64,000 nt of DNA from Chitinophaga eiseniae (lineage in GTDB: Bacteria; Bacteroidota; Bacteroidia; Chitinophagales; Chitinophagaceae), in NCBI RefSeq assembly GCF_900167135.1, contig NZ_FUWZ01000001.1:62001-126000 (forward strand), read 5' to 3'. Below the pieces are notes generated by a model, which was not told the origin of the DNA, searched no databases, and saw only the letters and a list, made by a program, of their open reading frames with translations. Made by a program: the position numbers and the translations under genes. This document shows positions 37,133-46,960 of the stretch, one piece after another. Numbering within the stretch: the stretch's first letter is position 1; every line of letters begins with the position of its first letter.

Positions 37133-38725
37133 TTATATCCCGAAGTTCCAGCTGTCTGTTTTCACGGTATCCAGTATTTCCTTCAGGTGACCCGGCATTT
37201 GCCCGTTGAGCAGGAAGCCCTGCGGCGTACTGGGGTAGATATCTTCAAAAGTGCGGATCTGGTTCATAAATACCCGGCGGAAAATATGCCGGCGGGTGAT
37301 CTTATGCGGTTCCGGAAGACCGATGGCGGCTGTCAGTTCTACTGCGCTCTCGATAGTGTCACGGTGATAATTGGCCACCCGTTGTTTTTTGTCTGCCACC
37401 ACCAGGCCGGCAGCCAGCCATTTGTCCTGCGTAGCTACGCCGGTAGGACAGCGGTTGGTATTGCACAGCAAGGCCTGTATGCAGCCAAGGGCCATCATCA
37501 TGGCGCGGGCGCTGTTGCAGGTGTCTGCGCCTAACGCCAGCGCACGCAATAAATGAAAGCCCGTCAGCACTTTACCGGATGCGATGATTTTTATATGGTG
37601 CCGAATATTAAAACCGGTCAGCGTATCATGCACAAAGGCCAGTCCGTCCATCAGCGGCATGCCCACAGAATTGGAAAACTCCGGCGGCGCTGCACCGGTA
37701 CCACCTTCGCCACCGTCTACCGTAATGAAATCGGGGTAGATGTCTGCCTCCATCATCGCTTTGCAGATAGCGTAGAATTCTTTTTGCTGGCCGATACACA
37801 GTTTGAAGCCAACAGGTTTGCCATTGCTTAAGTCACGCAGCTTTTTAATGAACTGCATCATCTCCCGCGGGCTGTCGAAAGCTTTGTGATATGGAGGAGA
37901 ATAAACTGTCGTATGCGGTTTCACGTGACGGATAGCTGCAATCTCCGGGGTGTTTTTGGCTGCCGGCAGGATCCCGCCATGACCAGGCTTGGCGCCCTGT
38001 GAGAGCTTCAGCTCAATCATTTTAATCTGTGGTAGCACACTTTTTTCGGCGAACAGCTGGTCGGAGAAATTGCCGTTTTCATCGCGGCAGCCGAAGTAAC
38101 CGGTACCGATCTGCCAGATAATATCGCCACCCTGCTTCAGATGGAAATCACTGATACCGCCCTCGCCGGTATTATGTGCGAAGTTGCCGATTTTGGCGCC
38201 ACCATTCAACGCCTCTACGGCATTGGAACTGAGCGACCCGTAACTCATGGCGCTCACATTGAAGATGCTGGCGGAATAAGGCTGCAGGCAATCGCGGCCA
38301 CCAATGATCACCCGCGGGTCTTTGTTCATCGTTTCAAAATCATGGGGCTGTATGGAGTGGGCCATCCATTCATACCCTTCTGCGTATACGTTGAACTGGG
38401 TGCCGAAAGGCTGTGAGTCCAGCTCCCGCTTGGCGCGCTGGTAAATAGTGGAACGGTCTACCCGGTTCACCGGACTGCCGTCAATATCACTTTCCACAAA
38501 ATACTGGTAGATCTTGGGACGCAACGCCTCCATCCAGTAACGCATCCGCCCGAATACGGGATAGTTGCGGATGATCGCGTGCCTGGTCTGTAGCATGTCC
38601 ATCACCCCCATAATGATGATGGGCAAGACAAGAATAAGCAACCAGTAAACCCAGGGGAAAAATAAGCCGAGACCAATGATCAGGAACAAACTTGCAATCG
38701 AACATCCAATAAACGCTTTTGCCAT
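37133..38725 (-). CDS. FMN-binding glutamate synthase family protein
   Basis: Contains the FMN-binding/synthase barrel of glutamate synthase (GltB central domain) without its amidotransferase domain. Two N-terminal membrane helices (about 5-43) anchor it. Diagnostic segments are SAMSYGSLSSNAVEALNGGA, NTGEGGISDFH, GAKPGHGGILPAAKN, FITVDGGEGGTGAAP and the Cys-bearing CIQALLCNTNRCPTGVATQ. The length of 530 aa is typical for this stand-alone membrane group. True function is unknown; it may use ammonia-independent redox chemistry and is not a full glutamate synthase. Confidence 0.9.
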   Translation of the reverse strand: MAKAFIGCSIASLFLIIGLGLFFPWVYWLLILVLPIIIMGVMDMLQTRHAIIRNYPVFGRMRYWMEALRPKIYQYFVESDIDGSPVNRVDRSTIYQRAKRELDSQPFGTQFNVYAEGYEWMAHSIQPHDFETMNKDPRVIIGGRDCLQPYSASIFNVSAMSYGSLSSNAVEALNGGAKIGNFAHNTGEGGISDFHLKQGGDIIWQIGTGYFGCRDENGNFSDQLFAEKSVLPQIKMIELKLSQGAKPGHGGILPAAKNTPEIAAIRHVKPHTTVYSPPYHKAFDSPREMMQFIKKLRDLSNGKPVGFKLCIGQQKEFYAICKAMMEADIYPDFITVDGGEGGTGAAPPEFSNSVGMPLMDGLAFVHDTLTGFNIRHHIKIIASGKVLTGFHLLRALALGADTCNSARAMMMALGCIQALLCNTNRCPTGVATQDKWLAAGLVVADKKQRVANYHRDTIESAVELTAAIGLPEPHKITRRHIFRRVFMNQIRTFEDIYPSTPQGFLLNGQMPGHLKEILDTVKTDSWNFGI

Positions 38726-38817
38726 AAATAAATCGTTTAATCGTTAGGTTACTAAAGTTAAAGAAAATAATCACAGGTGAAATCCGATATGCTGCAATCG
38801 ATTAACAATAACGCAGT

Positions 38818-38850
38818 GCGTATTGTTGCCCGTAGGGGCGCCCAATACGC
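38818..38850. repeat. REP-like hairpin (GCGTATTG...CAATACGC)
   Basis: GCGTATTG (38818-38825) pairs with CAATACGC (38843-38850) around an inner GCCC/GGGC stem. It is an intergenic palindrome of the GTAGGGGCG type, located 148 bp before the GH20 gene. Confidence 0.65.
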
Positions 38851-38997
38851 TTATTTGTATTTGTGGGAGATTGGTTTTATATTACACGGATGCTGTGGAT
38901 GGTGTCAGACGAGACCGGGACCAATGCCATCTTTCATCCACCTGTATTCATAACCATTGTAGCACATTCATTTTTATCGTTTTAATTTATTCGAAAC

Positions 38998-41604
38998 ATG
39001 ATCAGGCATAAGTTTTTAGGGAAACTCATGACAACGGGATTGTTGCTTACCAACATCGTCGGTTTTGCCCAGACCAAAAAAGCCGCTCCGTTTGACGCTG
39101 CCCGCTTGAAGACCAGCTGGGAAGTGGGGGAGAACAATTACCAGGGGAAAGCTAATTTCCTGTCTACGTTCACTTTTGTCAATACCAGCGACAAACCTTT
39201 TCCTGCCAAAGGCTGGGAATTGTATTTCAATTTCATTCGTACCGTAAAAGAAGGTGTTTTGCCCGGCAATGTAAAGGTGGAGAATATCAACGGTGACCTG
39301 TACCGGCTTACGCCGGCAGATGGTTTTGCCGGTATCCGGCCTGGAGACTCACTGAAACTGGGCATCGTAGGAGATGCCTGGGCGGTTAACTTCACCGATG
39401 CTCCGGCGGGCCTGTACATCGTGTGGGACGATCAAAAAGAAGTCGGCCTGCCGATAAAAGACTACTCCATCCGTCCTTCCACCACAGCCAAACAATTGAT
39501 GCGTTATCCCGGTGATAAAACCGCTGTTATAACGCCAACGGATATATTTAAACAGAACGCTGCTATCAGGGATATTCCTGCGTCGCAGTTGCCGCTGATT
39601 TTTCCTACACCGGTGTCTGTTACCGCCTCCGGCGGAAACCTGGTACTGGAAGCTCCTCCCGTGGTTAAAACAGATGCGGGGCTGGAAGCTACGGGCAAAT
39701 TCCTGGAAAACGAAATGACGGCTTTACTGGGCAAGCGCGCCCCCGGTAAAAAGACCATCATCTTCCGGTTGGATAAAAGCCTGGCAGCCAATGCCTATAC
39801 GCTGATGGTAACGCCGGACGGCGCCACCATCACTGCCGGTAGCGACGAAGGCGCTTTTTATGCCATCCAGTCCCTGAAATCCATGATAGCGCCTGCCGCA
39901 TGGGCCGGCGTACAGAAATCTGTGACTATCCCGGGAGTAGAAGTGAGTGATCATCCGCGTTTCAACTATCGCGCGTTTATGATCGATGTGGCCCGTAACT
40001 ATCACAGCAAAAGGGATCTGCTGCGCATCCTCGATGTGATGGCATTGTACAAACTGAATGTATTACACTATCACTTCAGCGACGATGAAGGCTGGCGCCT
40101 GGAAATTCCTTCCCTGCCTGAGCTGACAGCAGTCGGCGCCAAACGCGGGCACAGCACCGACTGGAAAAATATGCTGCCGCCGTCTTATGGCTCAGGCCCG
40201 GACAGCAGCAACCCTGCCGGTACCGGCTTCCTTTCCCGCGCGGAATTTATCGAAGTACTGCGTTATGCAACGGAAAGGCATATACGTGTATTACCGGAAA
40301 TAGAAACGCCCGGTCACGCCCGCGCTGCGGTGAAATCCATGGAATCCCGCTACTACCGCCTGAAAGCAGCCGGTAAAGAAAAAGAAGCCGGTGAATACCT
40401 GCTGTCCGACCTGGAAGATAAATCCGAATATCGTTCCGTACAGAACTGGAACGACAACGTCATGAACGTGGCGCTGCCTTCTACCTATCGTTTCCTGGAT
40501 AAAGTGGTGGAAGAATTACAGTCCATGTATAAAGAGGCCGGCGCTCCGCTGACTGCCGTACATATGGGCGGTGATGAAGTGCCGCATGGCGTATTCGAAA
40601 AATCACCTGCCTGCCTGGCGCTGATGCAGCAGGAGAAACTGCAAAGTGTCAATGACCTCTGGTATTATTACTACCGTAAGGTGAATGACCTGCTGAAAGC
40701 CCGCGGACTGGAGACGGCAGGCTGGGAAGAAGCAGGTATGCGCAAAACCACCATTGGCGGAGAAGCTGCCAGCATTCCCAATCCGGATTTCGCAAACGAC
40801 AACTTCCAGCTCAATGTGTGGAACAATGTGATCGGCGGTGGTCAGGAAGATCTCTCTTACCGCCTCGCCAATGCAGGCTACAAGGTGATCCTGTCCGGCG
40901 TGAGCAACTTCTACTTTGACATGGCAGCCATGAAGTCTTTCGATGAACCAGGATTCTACTGGGGTGGTTTTGTGGATGTGGACAAACCATTTTATTTCAT
41001 TCCTTTCGATTATTATAAAAACTCCAAAGTGGATGGCAGGGGCAATCCTGTAACACCTGAGATGTTTGTGGGTAAAGATAAGCTGACAGGTTTCGGCCAG
41101 TCCAATATCCGCGGTATTCAGGGCTTGCTGTGGAGCGAGACCGTTACCTCTTCCGACCGCATGGAATATATGATGCTGCCGAAGATGTTAGGTCTGGCGG
41201 AAAGGGCCTGGGCGCAGGACCCGGCCTGGGCTACAGAAAAAGACACTGCTAAGGCAGATGCTATGTATGCGCAGGCATGGAGCGTGTTTACGAATGTACT
41301 GGGTAAACGCGAAATGCCAAGACTGGATAACTACAACGGTGGTTACAACTGGCGTATCCCTACAGCTGGTGTGTCAGTAGATGAAGGCGTGGTGAAAGTA
41401 AACGTACAGATGCCGGGGCTGGTGATTCGTTATACTACTAACGGTGAAGAACCTACGTTAAAAAGCCCGGTGTACAACGGGCCTATCCAGGCGGGCGGTA
41501 AAGTTGTAAAAGTGCGGGTGTTCAATACCCGTGGCCGCAGCAGCAGGACTACTACGGTGAAGGTCCCGCAGCCAAGCGCGCAGTTGAAAAATAACCGGAA
41601 CTAG
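38998..41604 (+). CDS. GH20 beta-N-acetylhexosaminidase
   Basis: Exported glycosidase releasing terminal N-acetylglucosamine or N-acetylgalactosamine, for example from chitin oligomers or glycans. Order of the 868 aa: signal peptide ending GFAQ, N-terminal carbohydrate-binding-like domain (about 35-165, the CHB_HEX type), GH20b-type domain (about 195-320), TIM barrel (about 325-740) and a C-terminal Fn3-like domain (about 770-860). The catalytic Asp-Glu pair is Asp526-Glu527 in HMGGDEVPHG. Substrate-assisted catalysis via the N-acetyl group is family knowledge. No SusCD pair is next to it. Confidence 0.95.
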   Translation: MIRHKFLGKLMTTGLLLTNIVGFAQTKKAAPFDAARLKTSWEVGENNYQGKANFLSTFTFVNTSDKPFPAKGWELYFNFIRTVKEGVLPGNVKVENINGDLYRLTPADGFAGIRPGDSLKLGIVGDAWAVNFTDAPAGLYIVWDDQKEVGLPIKDYSIRPSTTAKQLMRYPGDKTAVITPTDIFKQNAAIRDIPASQLPLIFPTPVSVTASGGNLVLEAPPVVKTDAGLEATGKFLENEMTALLGKRAPGKKTIIFRLDKSLAANAYTLMVTPDGATITAGSDEGAFYAIQSLKSMIAPAAWAGVQKSVTIPGVEVSDHPRFNYRAFMIDVARNYHSKRDLLRILDVMALYKLNVLHYHFSDDEGWRLEIPSLPELTAVGAKRGHSTDWKNMLPPSYGSGPDSSNPAGTGFLSRAEFIEVLRYATERHIRVLPEIETPGHARAAVKSMESRYYRLKAAGKEKEAGEYLLSDLEDKSEYRSVQNWNDNVMNVALPSTYRFLDKVVEELQSMYKEAGAPLTAVHMGGDEVPHGVFEKSPACLALMQQEKLQSVNDLWYYYYRKVNDLLKARGLETAGWEEAGMRKTTIGGEAASIPNPDFANDNFQLNVWNNVIGGGQEDLSYRLANAGYKVILSGVSNFYFDMAAMKSFDEPGFYWGGFVDVDKPFYFIPFDYYKNSKVDGRGNPVTPEMFVGKDKLTGFGQSNIRGIQGLLWSETVTSSDRMEYMMLPKMLGLAERAWAQDPAWATEKDTAKADAMYAQAWSVFTNVLGKREMPRLDNYNGGYNWRIPTAGVSVDEGVVKVNVQMPGLVIRYTTNGEEPTLKSPVYNGPIQAGGKVVKVRVFNTRGRSSRTTTVKVPQPSAQLKNNRN

Positions 41605-41607
41605 TTT

Positions 41608-41832
41608 CACGCGGAGTTCTCGCAAAGCACGTGAAGTTCTTGCAAAGCACGCAAAGGAGCAAAGAGCGCAAAGAATATAATATAAGCGAGCAGAGAAAGC
41701 AAAGGAGTGGAGATCAATTCGATTTGATCTCCGCTCCTTTGCTTTCTTACTTAAACTTAAAAAAATCTTTGCGCTCTTTGCTCCTTTGCGTGCTTTGCAA
41801 GAACTTCACGTGCTTTGCGAGAACTTCGCGTG
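41608..41832. repeat. 225-bp element with nested long inverted repeats
   Basis: Outer arms of 66 bp (41608-41673 and 41767-41832) are reverse complements with one mismatch and consist of repeated GCAAAG/CACG motifs. Inner arms (41695-41717 and 41724-41746) are reverse complements with one mismatch, ending in an AATTCGAT loop. Related motifs occur at 27239-27330. It fits a MITE-like or large hairpin element. Confidence 0.9.
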
Positions 41833-41914
41833 ATGGTCTTACCAGTCATCCTTTTTTTCTAACGTCGTTTTTGCTTTTTTGTATTTTGTTCGTTCAACCC
41901 ATAACAACCAAACT

Positions 41915-44104
41915 GTGCGTATCATTCCACGTGCCTTGTGTCTTCTGTGCTGTATATCAGTATCACTGGCAGCAAAGGCGCAACAGCAAAAGAAAAACGA
42001 ATCGTACCATCTGCGGATCAAGAGAGCCGTTTCGCCTGTGAAAATTGATGGTATTATTGATGAACAAGCCTGGCAGGAAGCCGATGCGGCCACCAATTTC
42101 CACATGGTGCTGCCGATGGATACAAGCGCCGCCAGGTTGCGCACCGATGTTCGCATGACCTACGATCAACAGCATATCTACCTGTTGGTGGAGAGTTACA
42201 CGCCGGATGCGGGTCCATATATGGTGGAGTCGCTCAGAAGGGACTTTGCTTTCCTGAAGAATGATAATTTCCTGCTGTTCATGGACCCGTTCGATGATCA
42301 GACCAATGGCTTCTCTTTCGGCGCCAACGCTGCCGGCGCACAATGGGACGGGCTGATGTACGATGGCGGTAAAGTAGATCTGAGCTGGGACAACAAGTGG
42401 ACTTCTGTTGTAAAAAACTACAAAGACAAGTGGGTCTTTGAAGCGGCTATTCCTTTTAAGACCATCCGTTATAAGAAAGGAATTACGCACTGGGGAATTA
42501 ACTTCAGCCGCAACGACCTGAAAACTACGGAGAAATCGGCCTGGGCGCCGGTGCCGAGGCAATTTGCCACTGCATCGCTGGCCTATACCGGTAGCCTCGA
42601 CTGGGATACGGTGCCGCCTGCCGCCGGGCCGAATATCTCGCTGATTCCGTATTTATTGGGCGGCATCGCCAAAGACTATGATAAGGGTACGCCATCCAAA
42701 TTTCGCCGGGATATAGGTCTCGACGCCAAGGTGGCCATCACCTCTTCCCTGAACCTCGACCTGACGGTTAATCCCGATTTTTCCCAGGTAGATGTGGACA
42801 AGCAGGTGACCAACCTTGACCGTTTTGAACTGTTTTTTCCGGAAAAGCGGCAGTTCTTCCTGGAGAACGGGGACCAGTTCTCCAATTTCGGTTACAGTAC
42901 CATCCGTCCTTTTTTCTCCCGGCGTATCGGGCTGGGAGCACCGATTCACTTTGGTGCGCGCTTAAGTGGCAAGCTAAATAAGGACTGGCGTCTGGGGGTG
43001 ATGAATATGCAGACCGGCAAGCAGGAGGAAATAGGATTGCCGGCGCAGAACTTTACCGTGGCGGCTTTGCAACGGCGGGTATTTTCGCGCTCCAATGTAG
43101 GTTTTCTGTTTATCAACAAAGAGTCGCTGAACTATGATCCGGCTAAGGTAGAAGACAAGCCTGTTTACTCACGGTACAACAGGAATGTGGGCCTGGAGTA
43201 CAACCTGGCGTCTTCCAATAACTTCTGGACCGGGAAGGCAATGTTGCTGAAGTCTTACAGTCCGGGTAAAACGGGGCATGATTTTGCGCATGCCGCCAAC
43301 CTGCAGTATACCAGTAAGGCGTGGAATATCAGCTGGCAGCATGAATACGTAGGACGTAACTACAACGCCGAGGTGGGATATGTGCCGCGCCAGGGCTACA
43401 TCAAGTTGATGCCGCAGGTGACGAGGCTTTTCTTTCCTCAGTCAGGTGTTGTGCTGAGCCATGGACCACAGGTGACTTCCACCTGGTTTCTGAATGAAAA
43501 ATTCCGCCGTACAGATAATGAAAGCATGCTCAATTACGGTATCGTTTTCCGTAAGCGCAATACACTTAATATCTGGGCATCCAACACTTATATCCAGCTG
43601 CTGAATCCTTTTGATCCGACCAATACCGGCAAAGACAGTCTGAAAACAGGCACGCGGCACAACTGGAATACCGTCGGCGCCGATTATGTGTCCAAGCCAC
43701 AGAGCCTTTTCACGTATGCATTCTCCGCCCGTTATGGCGGTTATTATGAAGATGGTACCCGGCTGATGACCAATGCTGAACTGGGGTATCGTTTCCAGCC
43801 GTATGTGAGTATTGCCCTCAGTGCTAACTATAACAACATCCGGTTGCCACAACCATGGGGCAACAATTCTTTCTGGCTGGTGGGGCCGCGCCTCGATGTA
43901 ACGATGACGAATACACTGTTCTTCACCGGTTTCATGCAATACAACGAGCAACAAAAGAACATCAACCTGAATACCCGCTTCCAGTGGCGCTACCGCCCGG
44001 CTTCCGATTTGTTTGTTGTGTATACGGATAACTATCTGCCGGAGCCGTTCTATGTAAAAAACAGGGCGCTGGTATTGAAGCTGGTGTACTGGTTTAATAT
44101 TTAG
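41915..44104 (+). CDS. DUF5916-domain outer-membrane protein with N-terminal CBM9-like domain
   Basis: Secreted protein of about 729 aa. A GTG at 41915 is preferred to the TTG at 41879 because it begins the signal peptide (VRIIPRALCLLCCISVSLAAKAQ). The N-terminal domain (about 30-205: VSPVKIDGIIDEQAWQEADAA) is CBM9-like. The rest matches the DUF5916 pattern: NPDFSQVDVDKQVTNLDRFELFFPEKRQFFLENGDQF, then many alternating beta-strands ending in LVLKLVYWFNI with a terminal aromatic, as in outer-membrane barrels. Often found with glycan-degradation genes. Function unknown. Confidence 0.87.
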   Translation: MRIIPRALCLLCCISVSLAAKAQQQKKNESYHLRIKRAVSPVKIDGIIDEQAWQEADAATNFHMVLPMDTSAARLRTDVRMTYDQQHIYLLVESYTPDAGPYMVESLRRDFAFLKNDNFLLFMDPFDDQTNGFSFGANAAGAQWDGLMYDGGKVDLSWDNKWTSVVKNYKDKWVFEAAIPFKTIRYKKGITHWGINFSRNDLKTTEKSAWAPVPRQFATASLAYTGSLDWDTVPPAAGPNISLIPYLLGGIAKDYDKGTPSKFRRDIGLDAKVAITSSLNLDLTVNPDFSQVDVDKQVTNLDRFELFFPEKRQFFLENGDQFSNFGYSTIRPFFSRRIGLGAPIHFGARLSGKLNKDWRLGVMNMQTGKQEEIGLPAQNFTVAALQRRVFSRSNVGFLFINKESLNYDPAKVEDKPVYSRYNRNVGLEYNLASSNNFWTGKAMLLKSYSPGKTGHDFAHAANLQYTSKAWNISWQHEYVGRNYNAEVGYVPRQGYIKLMPQVTRLFFPQSGVVLSHGPQVTSTWFLNEKFRRTDNESMLNYGIVFRKRNTLNIWASNTYIQLLNPFDPTNTGKDSLKTGTRHNWNTVGADYVSKPQSLFTYAFSARYGGYYEDGTRLMTNAELGYRFQPYVSIALSANYNNIRLPQPWGNNSFWLVGPRLDVTMTNTLFFTGFMQYNEQQKNINLNTRFQWRYRPASDLFVVYTDNYLPEPFYVKNRALVLKLVYWFNI

Positions 44105-44650
44105 ATTTTACGTTTAAGACTATACGATTTTTTTGGGACGTCATTGACCCTTCTTTAAATAGAGACTGCCGGCCGTATAATTGCCGGCAGTCTGCGCTGC
44201 GAAAGGCTTTCGTACTGTTACACGCCTTATCGCATACCCTATCACACGCTTCATTACACACTTCATCATGCATCGCCCTCTTCTTCTAACGCTTACCTGT
44301 AACACTTACCTGTAAGGCTCTACACTAAACGCTCTCCACTAACGCTCTTCTCTAAACGCTCCGCTAAACGTTCGTTACAGGCGCTTCCGCCCGGCATTCC
44401 TTTCTCTCAGTTCAATCGATTTCCAGTCAACTGTCGCAATCGCCCCATTTTCTCTTTTTTTGGCCATTTTTTGTTAATAAGCAGATGTTTAGATCTCGTT
44501 AACATTTCAATTCGCAATTCCATCTATCATTGTGATCATAAAACACAATGGCCGTATCCTAAAAAAACTAAAACAGCTCAAAACATCAGAGTTTTCATTT
44601 ACTATCGTTGTGAATACAACCCCCTGCGGTTTTTACTGTGGGGATTTTTC
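44105..44650 (+). other. 546-bp intergenic region
   Basis: Contains a perfect 11-bp-stem hairpin at 44163-44193 (AGACTGCCGGC/GCCGGCAGTCT, 9-nt loop) without a T-run, then a C/T-rich, low-complexity stretch with repeated ACGCT motifs (about 44215-44390), then AT-rich DNA before the next gene. An open frame upstream of 44651 is not convincing. Confidence 0.6.
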
Positions 44651-46030
44651 ATGTCCCTAAAATTATCATGTATGCGGTGTTCCCGAAAACTGTCTTTTAT
44701 ACTTTCAGTAGGATTCCTGATGATACTGCACCAGGTGACAGCGCAGACATTTACTACGATCTGCGGAAAAGTAAAAGGGGGGAACGGGCGAAGGGTATCA
44801 GTGTCGTGGTGGAGTGAACCGGGCGTAACACCGGCAAAAAGCCAGGATGTGTTGTTACAGAGAGATTCCTTTAGTTTCCGGTTGCCTGCCGAGCCGGTGG
44901 CGGTACTTTTCTTCTATCTGGATGCGGGTGGTGTGCATAACTTCTACGGTACACTGCGACCGGGCGACAGTCTCTCGCTGCTGTTCGGTGAAGATACCCT
45001 GATCCTGTCGGGGCGCGGGGCTGCCGCCTGTCGCGTACAGTATCTTGCCCGCAGGGCGCAGGAGCGGATATCCAAACCGGTAAAAGACGATGCTGCTTCG
45101 CGGGTGGCATGGTACCGTCAGCAACTGCAGGCGGCGGAAAATATTTTGCAGGAGTATCACGACAGCCTGCCGGCTACTATCTACACGGTAGTGCGGGCCA
45201 ACATACTGGGAGAAACCGCCGCGAAAATGATCGCCTGCCTGTGGCATACATCGCCGGAAGGGATCAGCCTGGCGCAACAGGCATCGTTATATCAACAGGC
45301 AATCCGCCCCTCGCTGCCGGCGGTCGTACCCTCCGACACTACGGCACTGGCTATACGTTATCTGAACTACCTGTTGCAGAGGGCAGAAGCGGACTACTTT
45401 ATGGAGCAGCACAGTCAATGTACAGACCGCGAAATCTATGAGTGGATCAAAACGCACTATACAGGGACGCTGCGTGATAAATTATTGGCTCATCAACTGC
45501 TGCAAAGCCTTGCCGCCGGTGGGCAACAGGAAGAGCTGGCCAACTGCGCACTCGACTACCTGTCCATTGTGCAGCATGCCGCTTGTAAACAAGCCATAGC
45601 AGCCAAGTACGGAAAAATTAAAAAAGGGATCAGTAAAGGCATGCCGGCGCCGCCTTTCAGTCTGCCCGACAGCTCCGGACGCCCCGTAAACCTCAGTTAT
45701 TTTAATGGTAAAGTGGTGCTGCTGCACTTCTATGACGCAGACGACCAGTTGCTGCCCTCGCTCTCTGAAATCAATACCTGCTTCAATAAAGAAGATGTTG
45801 TGTTCATTCATATCAATTGTAACAACCATCCCGCTCCAAAATATCCCGGTCTGCGGTTACAGGCCGATGGTCAGATAGCCGGCGTGCTCGAACAATACAA
45901 CATTAGTCGGTATCCTGCCTTGATCGTTGTGGGAAAGAACGGTACCATTTACGCTACCAGACCCCCGGACCCCACTGCCGATCACGGCGCAGCCCTTACA
46001 GACATTATCTATGCGGCATTATTGCAGTAG
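44651..46030 (+). CDS. Thioredoxin-fold (TlpA/AhpC-TSA-like) exported protein without CxxC
   Basis: A 459-aa protein with a signal peptide starting at ATG 44651 or 44672 (RKLSFILSVGFLMILHQVTAQ). The N-terminal part resembles the DUF4369-type beta domain common in Bacteroidota (VKGGNGRRVSVSW...GTLRPGDSLSLLF), then a helical linker. The C-terminal domain starts with GMPAPPFSLPDSSGRPVNLSYF and KVVLLHFYDADDQ. Where TlpA-like proteins carry WCxxC after the first beta-strand, this protein has FYDADDQ (359-366), so no redox-active cysteine pair is present. Later parts (ALIVVGKNGTIYATRPPDP) match the fold. Possible non-redox chaperone or scaffold. Confidence 0.8.
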   Translation: MSLKLSCMRCSRKLSFILSVGFLMILHQVTAQTFTTICGKVKGGNGRRVSVSWWSEPGVTPAKSQDVLLQRDSFSFRLPAEPVAVLFFYLDAGGVHNFYGTLRPGDSLSLLFGEDTLILSGRGAAACRVQYLARRAQERISKPVKDDAASRVAWYRQQLQAAENILQEYHDSLPATIYTVVRANILGETAAKMIACLWHTSPEGISLAQQASLYQQAIRPSLPAVVPSDTTALAIRYLNYLLQRAEADYFMEQHSQCTDREIYEWIKTHYTGTLRDKLLAHQLLQSLAAGGQQEELANCALDYLSIVQHAACKQAIAAKYGKIKKGISKGMPAPPFSLPDSSGRPVNLSYFNGKVVLLHFYDADDQLLPSLSEINTCFNKEDVVFIHINCNNHPAPKYPGLRLQADGQIAGVLEQYNISRYPALIVVGKNGTIYATRPPDPTADHGAALTDIIYAALLQ

Positions 46031-46254
46031 CCCCATTTCTCTCCTTATATCCAATATTTTAGCTGTTCCAACGTTTATAAAAAGTACGCAGAACAACCGC
46101 ATCAGCGCCATTGACCCGCAGCCTATTTTTAGTGAGAAACCCGTTTAAACTCAGTTTACTAATATTTATAATAAAATATATATATGGGAAATCTGGTTTA
46201 ATCTTAGTTATTATCGTAAATTCAATATATAACCGTTAAGCCCCTCTATGCCAC

Positions 46255-46536
46255 ATGCCAAAGCGTTATTTTGATCGACTACAAACCATTGATTACCTAA
46301 TCAGGATCAAAGGGACCGGTAAACCCGCTCAGTTAGCCAAGCGGCTTCGTATTTCCGAACGAACACTCTATGAATTCCTCAAAATGATGAAGGAGTTAGG
46401 TGCTCCCATTGAGTACGACCGGTACAAGGAAAGTTATTACTACTCAGAAAAAGGTGGTTTCAACATCCGGTTCTCCAAGAACCTTGTTACCGCTGCTGGT
46501 GCTGTAATGATGCTCCTCCTGATCAATCTCTGGTAA
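46255..46536 (+). CDS. Small helix-turn-helix DNA-binding protein
   Basis: A 93-aa protein with an HTH_11-like motif: IKGTGKPAQLAKRLRISERTLYEFLKMMKELGAPIEYD. A WYL-type regulator's DNA-binding half looks similar, but no WYL domain follows. The C-terminus is hydrophobic (VTAAGAVMMLLLINLW), which is unusual for a cytosolic repressor and might be a membrane tail. Orphan between the thioredoxin-fold gene and the LytTR gene; regulation target not known. Confidence 0.72.
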   Translation: MPKRYFDRLQTIDYLIRIKGTGKPAQLAKRLRISERTLYEFLKMMKELGAPIEYDRYKESYYYSEKGGFNIRFSKNLVTAAGAVMMLLLINLW

Positions 46537-46960
46537 AAAGTCGGCGCCCCGGTTCACTTGCCAGATCACCGGTAAGTAATCACTGCGCTTCAGCCGCCCC
46601 CAGTGGGCCTAAGATTTACGCCGGCGGGTAATTACCACCCTGTCAGTACGAATCTTTTGTTACATCTTGAAAAAATGGACAGCCAACAGGAATTCATTCC
46701 TGTCCTGTCCATTTTTTTATTAAGCTTAAAATCTTTACAAATGATTCACAAATTCCTGCATTATTCCCCCCATATTTACCAAAACGAAAAATAACCCCGT
46801 TGGTATTCCCTAACAGGCCCCAACAGGGACCACTATAAAACGACTTTTTTTATAACGCGGTTTAGATTAGATTTTAGATTACACGCAGGTTTCTCTCCAG
46901 TCACCTGCTTATTTCTTATATTTAAGGCAATCTGATCGCAACCACACCAAAACAAATCTT
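46537..46960 (+). other. Intergenic region between small HTH gene and LytTR gene
   Basis: 424 bp. Contains a long hairpin terminator (46670-46718), and later an AT-rich stretch with TTAGATTAGATTTTAGATTA-type repeats (about 46861-46881) likely to carry the promoter of the LytTR gene. No gene is seen. Confidence 0.6.
46670..46718. terminator. Long bidirectional hairpin terminator
   Basis: Outer stem AAAAAATGGACAG (46670-46682) with CTGTCCATTTTTT (46705-46717), and an inner stem ACAGGAAT/ATTCCTGT (46686-46703), followed by a T-run. Confidence 0.75.
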
